Of a stretch of 64,000 nucleotides of DNA, positions 1 through 9,472 are shown piece by piece (positions within the stretch are counted from its first letter, which is position 1; each line of letters begins with the position of its first letter). The notes beneath the pieces were generated by a model. The model was not told where the DNA came from. It saw nothing but the letters and a program-made list of their open reading frames with translations, and ran no database searches. Position numbers and translations under genes: made by a program. Origin of the DNA: Actinomycetaceae bacterium (lineage in GTDB: Bacteria; Actinomycetota; Actinomycetes; Actinomycetales; Actinomycetaceae); assembly GCA_030537735.1 (NCBI GenBank), contig JAUNVG010000002.1, forward strand, positions 116,611-180,610. The letters run 5' to 3'.

Positions 1-2
1 TG

Positions 3-314
3 GTGATCGCCAGGTTCTTCCCCACCGCCATGCGTGAACTGCGCGCCATCGTTGAAGCCATGACGCTGCGCGGACTGCGCCCCACCCCCATGCAAGCCAC
101 CTTGCACCCGCTGCGTTCCAGCTTGCTCATTATCATCCCCTTCCTTGCCTCCGCCGCGCGCGTCGCTGACGAGCTATCGGCCGCCGCCATCATCAAAGGG
201 CTAGGGGCAGACGGAAAACGCACCTGTCTAATACTTTCACGCTTCACCAAAGTCGACGCCGCAGTGATCCTTATCCTGGTGGCGATGGTGACCATTCGGC
301 TGGTGGCACTATGA
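3..314 (+). CDS. ECF transporter transmembrane (T) subunit, C-terminal part, cut by window edge
   Basis: The last ~103 residues of an energy-coupling-factor T subunit, the membrane scaffold that joins the ATPases to the substrate-binding S component. The visible part has the cytoplasmic coupling segment with AMTLRGLRPTP (the T-subunit A-R-G type motif that docks on the ATPases), a membrane segment LLIIIPFLASAARVADEL and a final hydrophobic stretch. The true start lies upstream of the window. Its stop overlaps the ATPase start as ATGA at 311-314, so T, A-A' and S are translationally coupled. The family call rests on the coupling motif and the operon partners. Confidence 0.8.
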   Translation: MIARFFPTAMRELRAIVEAMTLRGLRPTPMQATLHPLRSSLLIIIPFLASAARVADELSAAAIIKGLGADGKRTCLILSRFTKVDAAVILILVAMVTIRLVAL

Positions 315-1858
315 GCGAGGTCGAACTGAAGCAGGTGACATTCACCTACCCGGGAGCTGACACCTACCAACCCGCATTCGCTGAACCCGCGCTGGCAACC
401 GACGCTGGCGGGCAAGAACGCGCCGAGCGGGAAACCGGTGGCGAGGAAGCTCCCGCGATTTGGAACATTAACCTGCACTTGCGACCCGGCACCCTCACCC
501 TGCTGGTGGGGGAATCTGGGTCCGGTAAGTCCACGATCTTGAAAGCCTGCAACGGACTGATACCGAAATTCCACGAAGGCACCCTCACCGGAACCGTCAG
601 TATTAACGGGCGGGACATTAGAGATGAGCCTTTGCATGAGGCCGGACGTACGAGCGCCATGGTGTTCCAAAACCCGCGCACCCAGTTCTTCACCAACTAC
701 GTCGATACCGAACTGGCGTTCGTGCTGGAAAACTACGGTGTCGATCCGGAAGAAATCGCCCGGCGCGTTGCGAACGCCGCCACCGAAGCGGGAATCACCC
801 ACCTGCTGGGCCGCAAACTAGACACCCTCTCCGGCGGGGAACTACAGCGAGTGGCGTGTGCATGCGCGCTGGTTGCCGGAGTGGAACTACTACTTTTTGA
901 CGAACCTACCTCGAACCTAGACAACCCCGCCATTGAAGAGTTCGCCAACCTGGTGCGCCAGTTGAAAGCCGCCGGTAAAACCCTGCTGATAGCTGAGCAC
1001 CGACTGCACCTATTCGCCGGCTTAGCGGACGAGGTCTACCGCGTCAGTGACGGAGAAATCGTGGAGGTTTTCAGCGCCGCGCAGTTCTTCGCTCTGAGCC
1101 AGGACGAACGTATCCGGCGCGGACTGCGGAACCTGGAGAAAGTCACAGCTGACCTGCCTGCCCCCGTCCCCAGCAACGGCAGCGACCTTAGTGTCCAGGA
1201 CCTAGTTTTCAGCTACCGGGAGGGAAGAACCGTCCTCGACCTGCCCGCACTGCAGTTCCCCGCTGGCGCCGTGACTGCCGTGACCGGGGCGAACGGGGCG
1301 GGTAAAACCACGTTGGCGAGGATCCTATGCGGGTTGGAAAACCCCGGGAAAGGAACCCGCATCACGCTGGGAGGTAAGAACCTCAGTGTGCGTAGGCGCC
1401 AACAGGTGTCCTCCATGGTGATGCAAGACGTGCGGCGACAACTGTTTTCCGCCTCCGCCCTCGAAGAAGTCACCCTCGGACTGGGGAAGGATTTCAGCGC
1501 GAAAGACGCCCACCGCGCACTGGCGCAGTTGGAGTTAGAAAACTACGCCCAGCGCCACCCACTGTCACTGTCGGGCGGACAGGCGCAGCGACTGGTGGTG
1601 GCAACCTGCTTGGCGGCAGGTAGCGAGGTCGTGATCTTCGATGAACCCACCTCCGGCGTGGACTGGAACCACCTGTGTAGGATCGCCGCGGTTTTACGTG
1701 AACTGGCCTGCCGCGGACACGTCGTCATCGTCATCACTCACGACCATGAACTGATCGCGCAGGCCGCGCACTACGTGTGCGACCTCGCCGCCGTAAACCA
1801 AGCTAACACGCGAAAGCATCCGCAAAACCACACTCATTTGGAAGGGAACGCGCCATGA
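311..1858 (+). CDS. ECF transporter fused double ATPase (EcfA-EcfA')
   Basis: Energises the ECF importer. Two ABC ATPase domains sit on one 515-residue chain. Domain 1 has Walker A GESGSGKST near residue 67, signature LSGGELQRV and Walker B ELLLFDEPTS. Domain 2 has GANGAGKTT near 328, LSGGQAQRL and EVVIFDEPTS. An acidic, disordered-looking insert (residues ~15-48) splits the first strands of domain 1 from the rest. ATPases of ECF importers are often separate genes; the fusion fixes a 1:1 ratio. Starts at ATG in an ATGA overlap with the T gene and ends in another ATGA overlap with the S gene. The substrate cannot be read from the ATPase. Confidence 0.92.
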   Translation: MSEVELKQVTFTYPGADTYQPAFAEPALATDAGGQERAERETGGEEAPAIWNINLHLRPGTLTLLVGESGSGKSTILKACNGLIPKFHEGTLTGTVSINGRDIRDEPLHEAGRTSAMVFQNPRTQFFTNYVDTELAFVLENYGVDPEEIARRVANAATEAGITHLLGRKLDTLSGGELQRVACACALVAGVELLLFDEPTSNLDNPAIEEFANLVRQLKAAGKTLLIAEHRLHLFAGLADEVYRVSDGEIVEVFSAAQFFALSQDERIRRGLRNLEKVTADLPAPVPSNGSDLSVQDLVFSYREGRTVLDLPALQFPAGAVTAVTGANGAGKTTLARILCGLENPGKGTRITLGGKNLSVRRRQQVSSMVMQDVRRQLFSASALEEVTLGLGKDFSAKDAHRALAQLELENYAQRHPLSLSGGQAQRLVVATCLAAGSEVVIFDEPTSGVDWNHLCRIAAVLRELACRGHVVIVITHDHELIAQAAHYVCDLAAVNQANTRKHPQNHTHLEGNAP

Positions 1859-2448
1859 AGTTACAGCTAACTACCCGAGATTTAATCAATATCGCGATAT
1901 TTTCCGTCATCTACTTCGTCATTATGTACGCCAGCGGAATGGTGGGGTTCTTCGGACCTGCGTTCATGTTCGTGGGTTGGACCATCGGGATCCTAATCAA
2001 CGGCATCGTGGTGATGCTGCTGCTGGCGCGCGTGCCGAAAGTGGGGACACTGGCGCTGCTAGGGTTCATCGTCGGCCTCGGCATGGCACCGGGACACACC
2101 GTGTGGATCATTCCCGGGGCGGCCCTACTCGGATTCATCAGCGACCTCATTATTAATGCCGGCGCTCAAGGTAACCCCATCCAACCTCGCCGCGCCATCG
2201 CCGGGTACGCCTTCTTACAACTGTGGTTCCTCATCCCACTGATCCCCATCCTGGTGGATTCAAAGACTTACTACCAGGGAATCGAATCCTCCATGGGCAA
2301 AGACTACTCCACCGCTATGGAAGCACTGTTTTCCCCCACCGTCATCGGTATCTGGGCGATCTGCCTACTAATCCTGGGAGCAATCGGCGGCTACCTGGGG
2401 ATTAAAACCGCCCGCAAACACTTCCGCCGCGCCGGACTAACCAGGTGA
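1855..2448 (+). CDS. ECF transporter S component, Trep_Strep/MptD-like family
   Basis: Membrane substrate-capture subunit of the ECF importer, 197 residues with about six hydrophobic segments (for example IFSVIYFVIMYASGMVGFF and IWAICLLILGAIGGYLG). The N-terminus LTTRDLINIAIFSVIYF and the following GPAFMFVGWTIGILINGIV pattern match what I know of the Trep_Strep (MptD-like) S-component family, whose substrate is not established. The ATG overlaps the ATPase stop by four bases. The TGA stop at 2446-2448 overlaps the GTG of the next ABC gene, linking this importer to the two exporter-fold half-transporters downstream. Confidence 0.8.
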   Translation: MKLQLTTRDLINIAIFSVIYFVIMYASGMVGFFGPAFMFVGWTIGILINGIVVMLLLARVPKVGTLALLGFIVGLGMAPGHTVWIIPGAALLGFISDLIINAGAQGNPIQPRRAIAGYAFLQLWFLIPLIPILVDSKTYYQGIESSMGKDYSTAMEALFSPTVIGIWAICLLILGAIGGYLGIKTARKHFRRAGLTR

Positions 2449-4223
2449 AGAAGATGGAAACCAAACAACCCGAAACCGACCACCGCGAAAAGCACCGCGC
2501 TTCGCGTGAGGCCTTGAAACAAATCCTCACCCCCATTAACTCCTACCTCATGTGGGGACGCATCCTGGCGGCCCTGTCAGCTGTGCTGGCAGTGGCACCA
2601 CTTATCGCCCTGACAAAACTGGGAGAAATCCTGCTACACGCACCCGCCGGCGGGGCCGACCCAGAAGAGTTAAAGACCGTGCTGTTCTGGCTGATAATGG
2701 CGTTTCTAAACCAAGCCGGCCTGTACGTCCTCGCCCTGGCTATCACCCACTTTGGGGATGCGAAACTGCGCTCCATCGTGCAAGGAAGAATCATTGAACG
2801 TATCGCCGGTGCTCCCTTAGCGTGGTTTTCTGACTCCACCACCGGCCGAGTACGTAAAGCCATCCAAGACGACACCAAGCGCGTCCACCAACTGGTCGCC
2901 CACGCCCCGGTGGAACAAACCGCGGCGGTACTAACACCCATTATGCTGCTGGCCTACGCTTTCGTGGTGGACTGGCGACTGGGGCTACTGGCGATGAGTA
3001 CTCTACCGGTTTTCCTCTTCCTCCAGTCCGTCATGATGCGGGGGATGGGAGAAAAGACCGCGCAAATGGATGACAAGCTCTCCGACATCTCCACCCGCGC
3101 GGTGGAACTAACCGACGGCATCCACGTGGTGAAGAACTTCGGGCAAACCGGGAAAGCACACGGGCGCTACATTCAAGCGTGTGAAGATTTCGCCCACTTC
3201 TACTGGGACTGGTGCGGCCCCCTGATGCGCGGGTCGGCGGTGTCCCTGTCGGTGATTGCGGTGCCAACCCTGATGCTGATTAACCTCGGTGGTGGACTGG
3301 CGATGGTAAGTGCCGGGTGGGTAACCATCCCGCAGATGCTCACCGCCAGCCTGATCGCCCTGGTGGTGCCGCACACGGTAGAAGTCATTGGCAACACCAT
3401 GTGGGCCTACCAGCAGGCCGGTCACGCAGCGCTGCGACTGCAGGAGCTACTGCACACCGAGCAAACCCACTACCCCGAAACCGGGAAGACGCCGTCACCG
3501 GACCTGACCGTACGGTTCGAGGACGTGACCTTCACCTACCACGAGCAAAGCCAGCACCCGGCGGTCAACCACGTCGACCTCACGTTGCAGCCGGGCACGG
3601 TAACCGCCCTCATCGGGGCGTCCGGGTCGGGCAAATCCACCCTTGCCACCATGTTGGCGCGTTTCCGTGACCCCGATTCGGGGTGTATCACCATCGGAGA
3701 GGTGGATATTCGCGACCTGTCCCAAGAAACCCTCTACCGCACGGTGAGTTTCGTACTGCAAGACCCGCAGGTACAGCGACGCTCCATTCGCGACATTGTG
3801 GCCTTGGCACGCCCCGACGCCAGTGATAGTGAGCTGCGGCAGGCCGCTCGCAAGGCGCAGATCTTGGAAGAAATCGAAGCCCTGCCAAACGGGTGGGACA
3901 CCGTCGTGGGGGAAGACACCGACTTGTCGGGTGGGCAAAAGCAGCGCCTGGCGATCGCGCGGGCGATTGTGGCTGACACTCCCATCCTGGTGTTGGATGA
4001 AGCCACGGCAGCGACCGACCCTGACTGTGAAGCGCAGATCCAAGCGGCTTTGGCTGAGCTCGCACAAGGACGGACCGTGTTGGTGATCGCCCACCATGCG
4101 GAGTCGGTGCGTGGCGCCGACCAGATCTGCGTCATGGAGCTGGGGTCTGTGGCGGCGTGCGGTAGCGCGCAGCAGTTGGAGGATAACGAGTATTGGCAGC
4201 GCATGTTGCAAAGGAGCGCATGA
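2445..4223 (+). CDS. ABC half-transporter 1 (membrane domain plus ATPase, exporter fold)
   Basis: A 592-residue half-transporter: an N-terminal six-helix membrane domain (residues ~35-325) and a C-terminal ATPase with Walker A GASGSGKST near 392, signature DLSGGQKQRLAIARA and Walker B PILVLDEATAATD. It should pair with the adjacent half-transporter into a heterodimer. Start: GTG at 2445 in a GTGA overlap with the S gene; ATG at 2454 is an alternative with GTGAAGAAG just before it. Coupling to an ECF importer and a TetR gene resembles loci where exporter-fold ABC pairs (YbtPQ/IrtAB type) take up metal chelates. That parallel is inference; a drug or peptide exporter is equally possible. Confidence 0.85.
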   Translation: MKKMETKQPETDHREKHRASREALKQILTPINSYLMWGRILAALSAVLAVAPLIALTKLGEILLHAPAGGADPEELKTVLFWLIMAFLNQAGLYVLALAITHFGDAKLRSIVQGRIIERIAGAPLAWFSDSTTGRVRKAIQDDTKRVHQLVAHAPVEQTAAVLTPIMLLAYAFVVDWRLGLLAMSTLPVFLFLQSVMMRGMGEKTAQMDDKLSDISTRAVELTDGIHVVKNFGQTGKAHGRYIQACEDFAHFYWDWCGPLMRGSAVSLSVIAVPTLMLINLGGGLAMVSAGWVTIPQMLTASLIALVVPHTVEVIGNTMWAYQQAGHAALRLQELLHTEQTHYPETGKTPSPDLTVRFEDVTFTYHEQSQHPAVNHVDLTLQPGTVTALIGASGSGKSTLATMLARFRDPDSGCITIGEVDIRDLSQETLYRTVSFVLQDPQVQRRSIRDIVALARPDASDSELRQAARKAQILEEIEALPNGWDTVVGEDTDLSGGQKQRLAIARAIVADTPILVLDEATAATDPDCEAQIQAALAELAQGRTVLVIAHHAESVRGADQICVMELGSVAACGSAQQLEDNEYWQRMLQRSA

Positions 4224-6040
4224 TGAATACGGCAGTAAAAACTAAACGCACCCGCCCCTCGCTGGTGGGAGTCGTCCTCGACATGCTGCTGGTGACGTCC
4301 TACCGCAACGTGATGGACGCCCAGTCGCAACGGCAGTGGTATAAAGGTTTGACCCTGGCGGCGGTGCTGGGCACATTGGAGGGAATGGCACTGATCGCCA
4401 TTATCCCCACCATCACCAGTTTCACTACCGGGCAAAGTAGTTTGGGGCTCAGCTGGCGCGGCTGGCTGATATTCCTGGCGGTAGTGGCGGTAGTCGGGGC
4501 GGTCGTTACCTACCTGCAGCAGATGTATTCCTATCGCGGCGCCATGTACGGCCTGCAGCACTTGAATATTGCTTTGGGTAATAAGCTGGCGCGACTACCA
4601 CTGGGCTGGTTCGATGGTTCTACCTCCGGACGACTGTCGCGCCTGACCGGGGCGGGAATGATGTCCGTGGGCGAGGGCCTGGCGCACTTCGGTGGCCCCA
4701 TTATTCGGTCAGTGTTCACCACTTTGTCCATGATGGTGCTGGCGTGGTTTTGGTCTTGGCAGTTGGCGTTAGCGCTGACCTTAGCGATCCCGGTGGTATT
4801 TACCTTGGGGTGGTTGAGTCAGCAGTTGAACCGGCGTTCGGCGAATCTGACTCACCCGGCGCAAGAAGAACTGGCAACTCGGATTGTGGAGTTCGCAAAA
4901 ACCCAGCCTATCTTGCGTGCTTGCGGGGCTTCCCACAACTATCCGCCGCTGCAAAGGGCCGGTGAGGAAAGCTACCGCACCACGGTTAAGGGCCTATGGT
5001 ACGGGGTGGCGGCGAATATGCTTGGCGGGGTCGCTGCCCAAGGCGTCACGGTGGTACTGATGGTGCTGGCCACTTCCCTGGGGGGCTCAGGCGCTCTCAG
5101 CCCGATTGCGACGGTGGCGTTCGTGGGGATCAGCATCCGCTACTCGTGGGTGTTGGCGGACCTGAGTGCGATGCTGATTGCAGCGGAAATCGCTCGCCGT
5201 GAACTGCGTTCAGTTGACGAAATCATGACCAGTGAAGAACTGCCGCTGCCGAACCAGGATGCCACCCTCACCGCTCCCGGCACGGTAGAGTTCGAGGACG
5301 TGCAATTCGGGTACGAGGAGGCAAACACCGTCTTGGAGCGGGTTTCGTTCCGTATCCCGGCCGGTAGTTTCACCGCTATCGTGGGGCCGTCCGGTAGTGG
5401 TAAGACCACGATTTTCCGTCTGCTTGCACGCTTTTGGGACACTACCGCCGGAACCGTGCGAGTCGGTGGTGTAGACGTGCGTGACCAAACCACCGAGCAG
5501 TTAATGGCGCAGCTGTCAATGGTGTTCCAAGACGTCTACCTGTTTGATGAGTCCTTGCGACACAACATCGCGGTGGGCCGCGCTGGGGCCAGTGATGAAG
5601 AAGTCGTTGCCGCCGGTGAGCTTGCCGGTGTGGGCGAGATTGCCGCGCGCCTTCCCGGTGGTTGGGATGCTCCCGTGGGCGAGGGCGGGCGCCAGCTTTC
5701 GGGAGGGGAACGCCAGCGCGTGTCGGTGGCGCGTGCCCTGCTTAAACGCGCGCCGATCGTGCTGTTCGACGAGGCGACTTCAGCGTTGGATCCGGAAAAT
5801 GAACAGCAGGTGGAGGCCGCGTTGGAAGCCTTGCGTGGCCAGTCCACGGTGATGGTTATTGCCCATAAACTAGCCACCATTGAAAACGCTGATCAAATTA
5901 TCGTCTTAGGTGAAGACGGTAGAGTAAACCAGGTCGGCACCCACGAGGAACTACTTGCGGCGGGAGGAATGTATGGGAAACTCTGGTCCGCCCGCAGGCG
6001 CGCCCAAGGCTGGTCCCTCACGGAAACGACCGGGGCGTAA
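4220..6040 (+). CDS. ABC half-transporter 2 (membrane domain plus ATPase, exporter fold)
   Basis: Partner of the preceding half-transporter, ~606 residues. The membrane domain (GLTLAAVLGTLEGMALIAII, LIFLAVVAVVGAVVTYLQ) is followed by an ATPase with Walker A GPSGSGKTT, signature QLSGGERQRVSVARAL and Walker B PIVLFDEATSALD, all intact. Start: ATG 4220 overlaps the upstream stop (ATGA); ATG 4223 has better spacing from AGGAG at 4212-4216, so the protein may begin one codon later. The 3' end overlaps the TetR reading frame by 68 bp. Five genes from 3 to 6040 are joined by four-base overlaps, so they form one transcription unit and probably one transport module. Confidence 0.87.
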   Translation: MMNTAVKTKRTRPSLVGVVLDMLLVTSYRNVMDAQSQRQWYKGLTLAAVLGTLEGMALIAIIPTITSFTTGQSSLGLSWRGWLIFLAVVAVVGAVVTYLQQMYSYRGAMYGLQHLNIALGNKLARLPLGWFDGSTSGRLSRLTGAGMMSVGEGLAHFGGPIIRSVFTTLSMMVLAWFWSWQLALALTLAIPVVFTLGWLSQQLNRRSANLTHPAQEELATRIVEFAKTQPILRACGASHNYPPLQRAGEESYRTTVKGLWYGVAANMLGGVAAQGVTVVLMVLATSLGGSGALSPIATVAFVGISIRYSWVLADLSAMLIAAEIARRELRSVDEIMTSEELPLPNQDATLTAPGTVEFEDVQFGYEEANTVLERVSFRIPAGSFTAIVGPSGSGKTTIFRLLARFWDTTAGTVRVGGVDVRDQTTEQLMAQLSMVFQDVYLFDESLRHNIAVGRAGASDEEVVAAGELAGVGEIAARLPGGWDAPVGEGGRQLSGGERQRVSVARALLKRAPIVLFDEATSALDPENEQQVEAALEALRGQSTVMVIAHKLATIENADQIIVLGEDGRVNQVGTHEELLAAGGMYGKLWSARRRAQGWSLTETTGA

Positions 6041-6665
6041 ACCCGGACCCAAAGAGACCTTCACCCTGGCGGATGCGGTGGCAGCCGTCAGGGAGGAGGG
6101 CGTGTCCTCCTTCACCATGCGGGCGGTGGCTAAACGCCTGGGGGTGAGGCCGGCAGCGCTTTACCGAGTTAGTGGTTCGCGCGAGGACCTGCAGTTTGAA
6201 GCGTTGAAAGCTATCGCCAATCGGGAGCATTTAGTACCCGGTCAGGTGCGTTCTTGGCAGAGTTTCTTACGCTGGTTTGTGGATGCACAGTGGCAGATGT
6301 TGGACGAAGACCCAGAACTGGCGATCGTGGTCAACACCCGATCCGATGCTTTCGTTGCCGCCCTACCGCAGCTGACGCTGCTGATGGAAGAACTCACGCG
6401 GCTGGGGATTCCAGGGGGCATGGAGACCGCATCTTTTGCGGTGGACTTCGTTGGTGACACCACTTTCACCACCTTCATGCAGATGCGGGGATTCCGCGAC
6501 TCGAGTGAGGGCCGAATGCAGCGGGAACGAGTTATGCAAGCGATGGGTGCGAACCCGGATGTGTTCAATATTGCGAACCTGGATGAGCGGGGTAACTTGA
6601 ACGCCAAGGTGGAGTTCATTATTGCCGGCATTGAAGCGGGTTTATTCCGCGCTGGCCGTAGCTAA
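5973..6665 (+). CDS. TetR-family transcriptional regulator
   Basis: About 230 residues. After a basic, proline-rich leader (RKRPGRKPGPK) comes a TetR-type helix-turn-helix, FTLADAVAAVREEG..FTMRAVAKRLGVRPAALYR, then an all-helical ligand-binding half. Start chosen at ATG 5973 because GGGAGGA at 5963-5968 is ideally spaced; a TTG six codons upstream is also open. The gene begins 68 bp inside the preceding ABC gene, so it is co-transcribed with the transport module and probably controls it. The ligand is unknown. Confidence 0.85.
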   Translation: MGNSGPPAGAPKAGPSRKRPGRKPGPKETFTLADAVAAVREEGVSSFTMRAVAKRLGVRPAALYRVSGSREDLQFEALKAIANREHLVPGQVRSWQSFLRWFVDAQWQMLDEDPELAIVVNTRSDAFVAALPQLTLLMEELTRLGIPGGMETASFAVDFVGDTTFTTFMQMRGFRDSSEGRMQRERVMQAMGANPDVFNIANLDERGNLNAKVEFIIAGIEAGLFRAGRS

Positions 6666-6810
6666 AAGGCGCACACAGCTATCGCCGGAGGCCGTAGTGT
6701 CCCTTGAGGTGGGTGACCTGGTCGCTCAGTCAGGAAAGTAAGCATATACAATGGGGGCGGTGACTGCGCCGCCTCAGAGGCTGCAGCGCTTCGCAGTGAG
6801 GGAGAAGAAC

Positions 6811-7776
6811 GTGGGAAGGTCCTATCAGAGTCGGCGGCCCAAAGGGAAGAAAGGCCCCACCAAGGGCAGTGGAGGGCAAGGTAAACGCGCCCTGCGCGGT
6901 AAAGGCCCCACCCCTAAAGCCGAGGACCGCACCTACCACGCGGCCTACCAGCGCAAGAAACACCGTGAAGTTGAGGCCGCGAAAGAAGCCCAGCGGCAAG
7001 CCCACCGCACTCGCACCAGCATTAAGATTCAACCCGAGCACGAACTAATCGTGGGACGCAACTCCGTGTATGAAGCGGTGCAGGCAGGGATCACCATCAC
7101 CCGCGTGTTCCTGGCGGCAAACCCCTCCGACGAACGCATCGCCGCGGTACTGCGAACCGCTACCGCCCTGGGCGCCCCGGTGTTTGAAGTAAGTAAACTC
7201 GACCTGGAAAACGCTTCCGGAGAAAGCAGCCACCAGGGTATCGGGGTGGAAGTTGCCGCCTACCAGTACTGCAGCGCCGCCGACCTACTTGAGCGTGCCC
7301 AAGACGCTGGAACCGTGCCGCTGATTGTGGCACTAGACCAAGTTACCGACCCACATAACCTTGGTGCCATGTTGCGCAGCGGGGGAGCCTTCGGAGCCAC
7401 CGGTGTACTCATCACCACGCGCCGCAGCGCGCATGTGAACGCCACCGTGTGGAAAGTCTCTGCCGGAGCTGCCGCCCGCGTGCCGGTGGCAGAAGAATCT
7501 AACCTGGTGACGGCGTTAAACGCGCTGAAGAAAGCCGGCTGCTTCGTGGTGGGACTGGACGGGAACGCCGACACCGATATCCGTAACCTGGAGTTGGCGA
7601 CCCAGCCACTCGTCCTCGTAACCGGAGCGGAAGGGGAAGGACTCTCACGCCTGGTGCGTCAAACCTGTGATCAGATTGTCTCCATCCCCATTGCTTCAGC
7701 AGTTGAAAGTCTCAATGCAGCGGTAGCAACCGGTATCGCTCTGCATGAGGTGGCGTCACAACGCCGCGAAAACTAA
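6811..7776 (+). CDS. rlmB: 23S rRNA (guanosine-2'-O-)-methyltransferase RlmB / TrmH family
   Basis: A SPOUT-class methyltransferase that 2'-O-methylates a guanosine of 23S rRNA using SAM. A long basic leader (SRRPKGKKG, typical of actinobacterial RlmB) precedes the substrate-binding domain (EHELIVGRNSVYEAVQAG) and the SPOUT domain with its three motifs: DPHNLGAMLRS, LVTGAEGEGLS and IPIASAVESLNAAVA, the last forming the SAM knot. Start chosen at GTG 6811 with GAGGGAG six bases upstream; the frame stays open to an ATG at 6751 but those 20 codons look non-coding. It stands alone after the TetR gene. TrmH-type tRNA methylation is the alternative role. Confidence 0.87.
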   Translation: MGRSYQSRRPKGKKGPTKGSGGQGKRALRGKGPTPKAEDRTYHAAYQRKKHREVEAAKEAQRQAHRTRTSIKIQPEHELIVGRNSVYEAVQAGITITRVFLAANPSDERIAAVLRTATALGAPVFEVSKLDLENASGESSHQGIGVEVAAYQYCSAADLLERAQDAGTVPLIVALDQVTDPHNLGAMLRSGGAFGATGVLITTRRSAHVNATVWKVSAGAAARVPVAEESNLVTALNALKKAGCFVVGLDGNADTDIRNLELATQPLVLVTGAEGEGLSRLVRQTCDQIVSIPIASAVESLNAAVATGIALHEVASQRREN

Positions 7777-7807
7777 CACCTCCGCCAACCCTGGAAGGTA
7801 CACAACT

Positions 7808-9472
7808 ATGCGCAAAACGCGCGTGAAAATAACCCAAAACCGTCCGTTAAACCTACTTGGAGCCACTTTAGTGGCGGCGCTGGCGCTGAGCGGATGCGGG
7901 CAGCAAACCACTTCCGCAACCGATGACAGTGCCGACCCTGCCACCCCCGCGCCCGGTGGCACCTTGGTGTACGCCTCCGGTGACGCCGAACCCAAATGCC
8001 TGGACCCGCACGTGGGCGGGAACTACCCGCAGGGACTGATCTCCTCCCTGTACTTAGAAACCCTGTTTAACCGCGGCGAGGACGGCGCTGTCGTTCCCGG
8101 TTTAGCGGAAAGTTTCGAAGTCTCCGACGACGGACTGACCCACACCCTGAAGATCCGCTCCGGAGTGAAGTTCCAAGACGGAACCTACCTGGATGCGGCG
8201 GCAGTTAAAACCAACATCGAGCACCTGCAAAACCCAGACACCGCCTCCTCCACCGGCTACCTGGCGGTGCGGCGCGTGCAGGGGATGGAAACTCCCGACG
8301 CAAATACCTTGGTGCTGACACTGTCGGAGCCGGATAACTCCTTGGAAGAATCTCTGTCCATGATCTGGACCGCTATCCAGTCCCCGCAGGCACTGGCGCT
8401 TTCCAAGGACGAAAACTGTCAAAGCCCAGTGGGAACCGGACCGTTCCAAGTGGGAGAGTGGAAACAACAAGAATCGGTGTCTTTCACCCGCTACCAGGAC
8501 TATCAGGCGATAGATGGCGCGGGCCCGGCGTACCTCGACGGCATCACCTGGCGTTTCATTCCCGAAGCCGCTACCCGCATCGCCGCCCTGAAGTCGGGGG
8601 AAGTGGACGTGATTGATAACGCCCAACCCGACGCCATTGCGCAGGCCGAAAAGTCAGACGACTTGGGGCACTTGGATGCGCCGCGCCCAGGCGCCTCCAA
8701 CCGTTTGGAACTGAACTCCGGGCAAGCTCCTTTCGATGACGTGAAAGTGCGCGAAGCCTTCATCCGCAGCGTGGATGTGGACGGCGGAGTAAAAGCCCTG
8801 TTCTTTGACACCGCTAAGCGCTCCCACTCACTGCTGTCGTCGAAAGAAACCACCGGCGTGTCCAAACCGGACCTGTTCACCCCGGATGCGCAGCGCGCTA
8901 ACCAGCTACTGGATGAGGCCGGTTGGAAAGACCGCGACAGTGACGGGGTACGTATGAAGGACGGTGAGCGGCTCACCCTGTTGTTCCCAGTCTCTACCAA
9001 CCAGTCGATCCCCGCGGAACAGTCACTATTCGAACAATTCCAAGCCCAAGCCAAGGAAGTTGGCTTCGACGTGCAGATTAAGGCTATGGACCTGTCCTCG
9101 TGGTATGCGGCGCTCGCGGCCCACGAATACAACCTGGTGTCCGCGCCTTACACGAAGGTTGGTCCGTCCGTCCTCGAAGTACTATTCCACTCTTCTTCCA
9201 CCAAGCCCGCTCCCAGTGGGTATTTCGCCAATAATGCGCACGTAGTGGACCCGGCTATTGATGAGTTGTTCGTGAAAGCGCGCGCCGCGAAAGATGAGGA
9301 CGAGCGCACGCAGTTGTATGGGCAGGCGCAGGAAAAAATCTTAGGTGGATACTACGTACTGCCGTTGTATGACCAGCAAAACCACTTCCTATACCGCGCT
9401 AGCGTGCACGGTTTGGAGCAGACCACTGCGGTAGCTACCCCCCTGTATACGCGGGTGTGGATGGATAAGTGA
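7808..9472 (+). CDS. ABC transporter substrate-binding lipoprotein, peptide/nickel class (SBP_bac_5)
   Basis: Extracellular solute-binding lipoprotein of a Dpp/Opp/Nik-type importer, 554 residues. Signal peptide ending in lipobox LALSGC (Cys30). The mature protein has family hallmarks such as GGTLVYASGDAEPKCLDPH, PGLAESFEVSDDGLTHTLKIRSGVKFQDG and GTGPFQVGEW. Start at ATG 7808 gives a proper signal peptide; the longer open frame from 7745 overlaps rlmB. Its stop overlaps the GTG of the permease gene. Whether the cargo is an oligopeptide, nickel-chelate or another small molecule cannot be decided from sequence. Confidence 0.88.
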   Translation: MRKTRVKITQNRPLNLLGATLVAALALSGCGQQTTSATDDSADPATPAPGGTLVYASGDAEPKCLDPHVGGNYPQGLISSLYLETLFNRGEDGAVVPGLAESFEVSDDGLTHTLKIRSGVKFQDGTYLDAAAVKTNIEHLQNPDTASSTGYLAVRRVQGMETPDANTLVLTLSEPDNSLEESLSMIWTAIQSPQALALSKDENCQSPVGTGPFQVGEWKQQESVSFTRYQDYQAIDGAGPAYLDGITWRFIPEAATRIAALKSGEVDVIDNAQPDAIAQAEKSDDLGHLDAPRPGASNRLELNSGQAPFDDVKVREAFIRSVDVDGGVKALFFDTAKRSHSLLSSKETTGVSKPDLFTPDAQRANQLLDEAGWKDRDSDGVRMKDGERLTLLFPVSTNQSIPAEQSLFEQFQAQAKEVGFDVQIKAMDLSSWYAALAAHEYNLVSAPYTKVGPSVLEVLFHSSSTKPAPSGYFANNAHVVDPAIDELFVKARAAKDEDERTQLYGQAQEKILGGYYVLPLYDQQNHFLYRASVHGLEQTTAVATPLYTRVWMDK

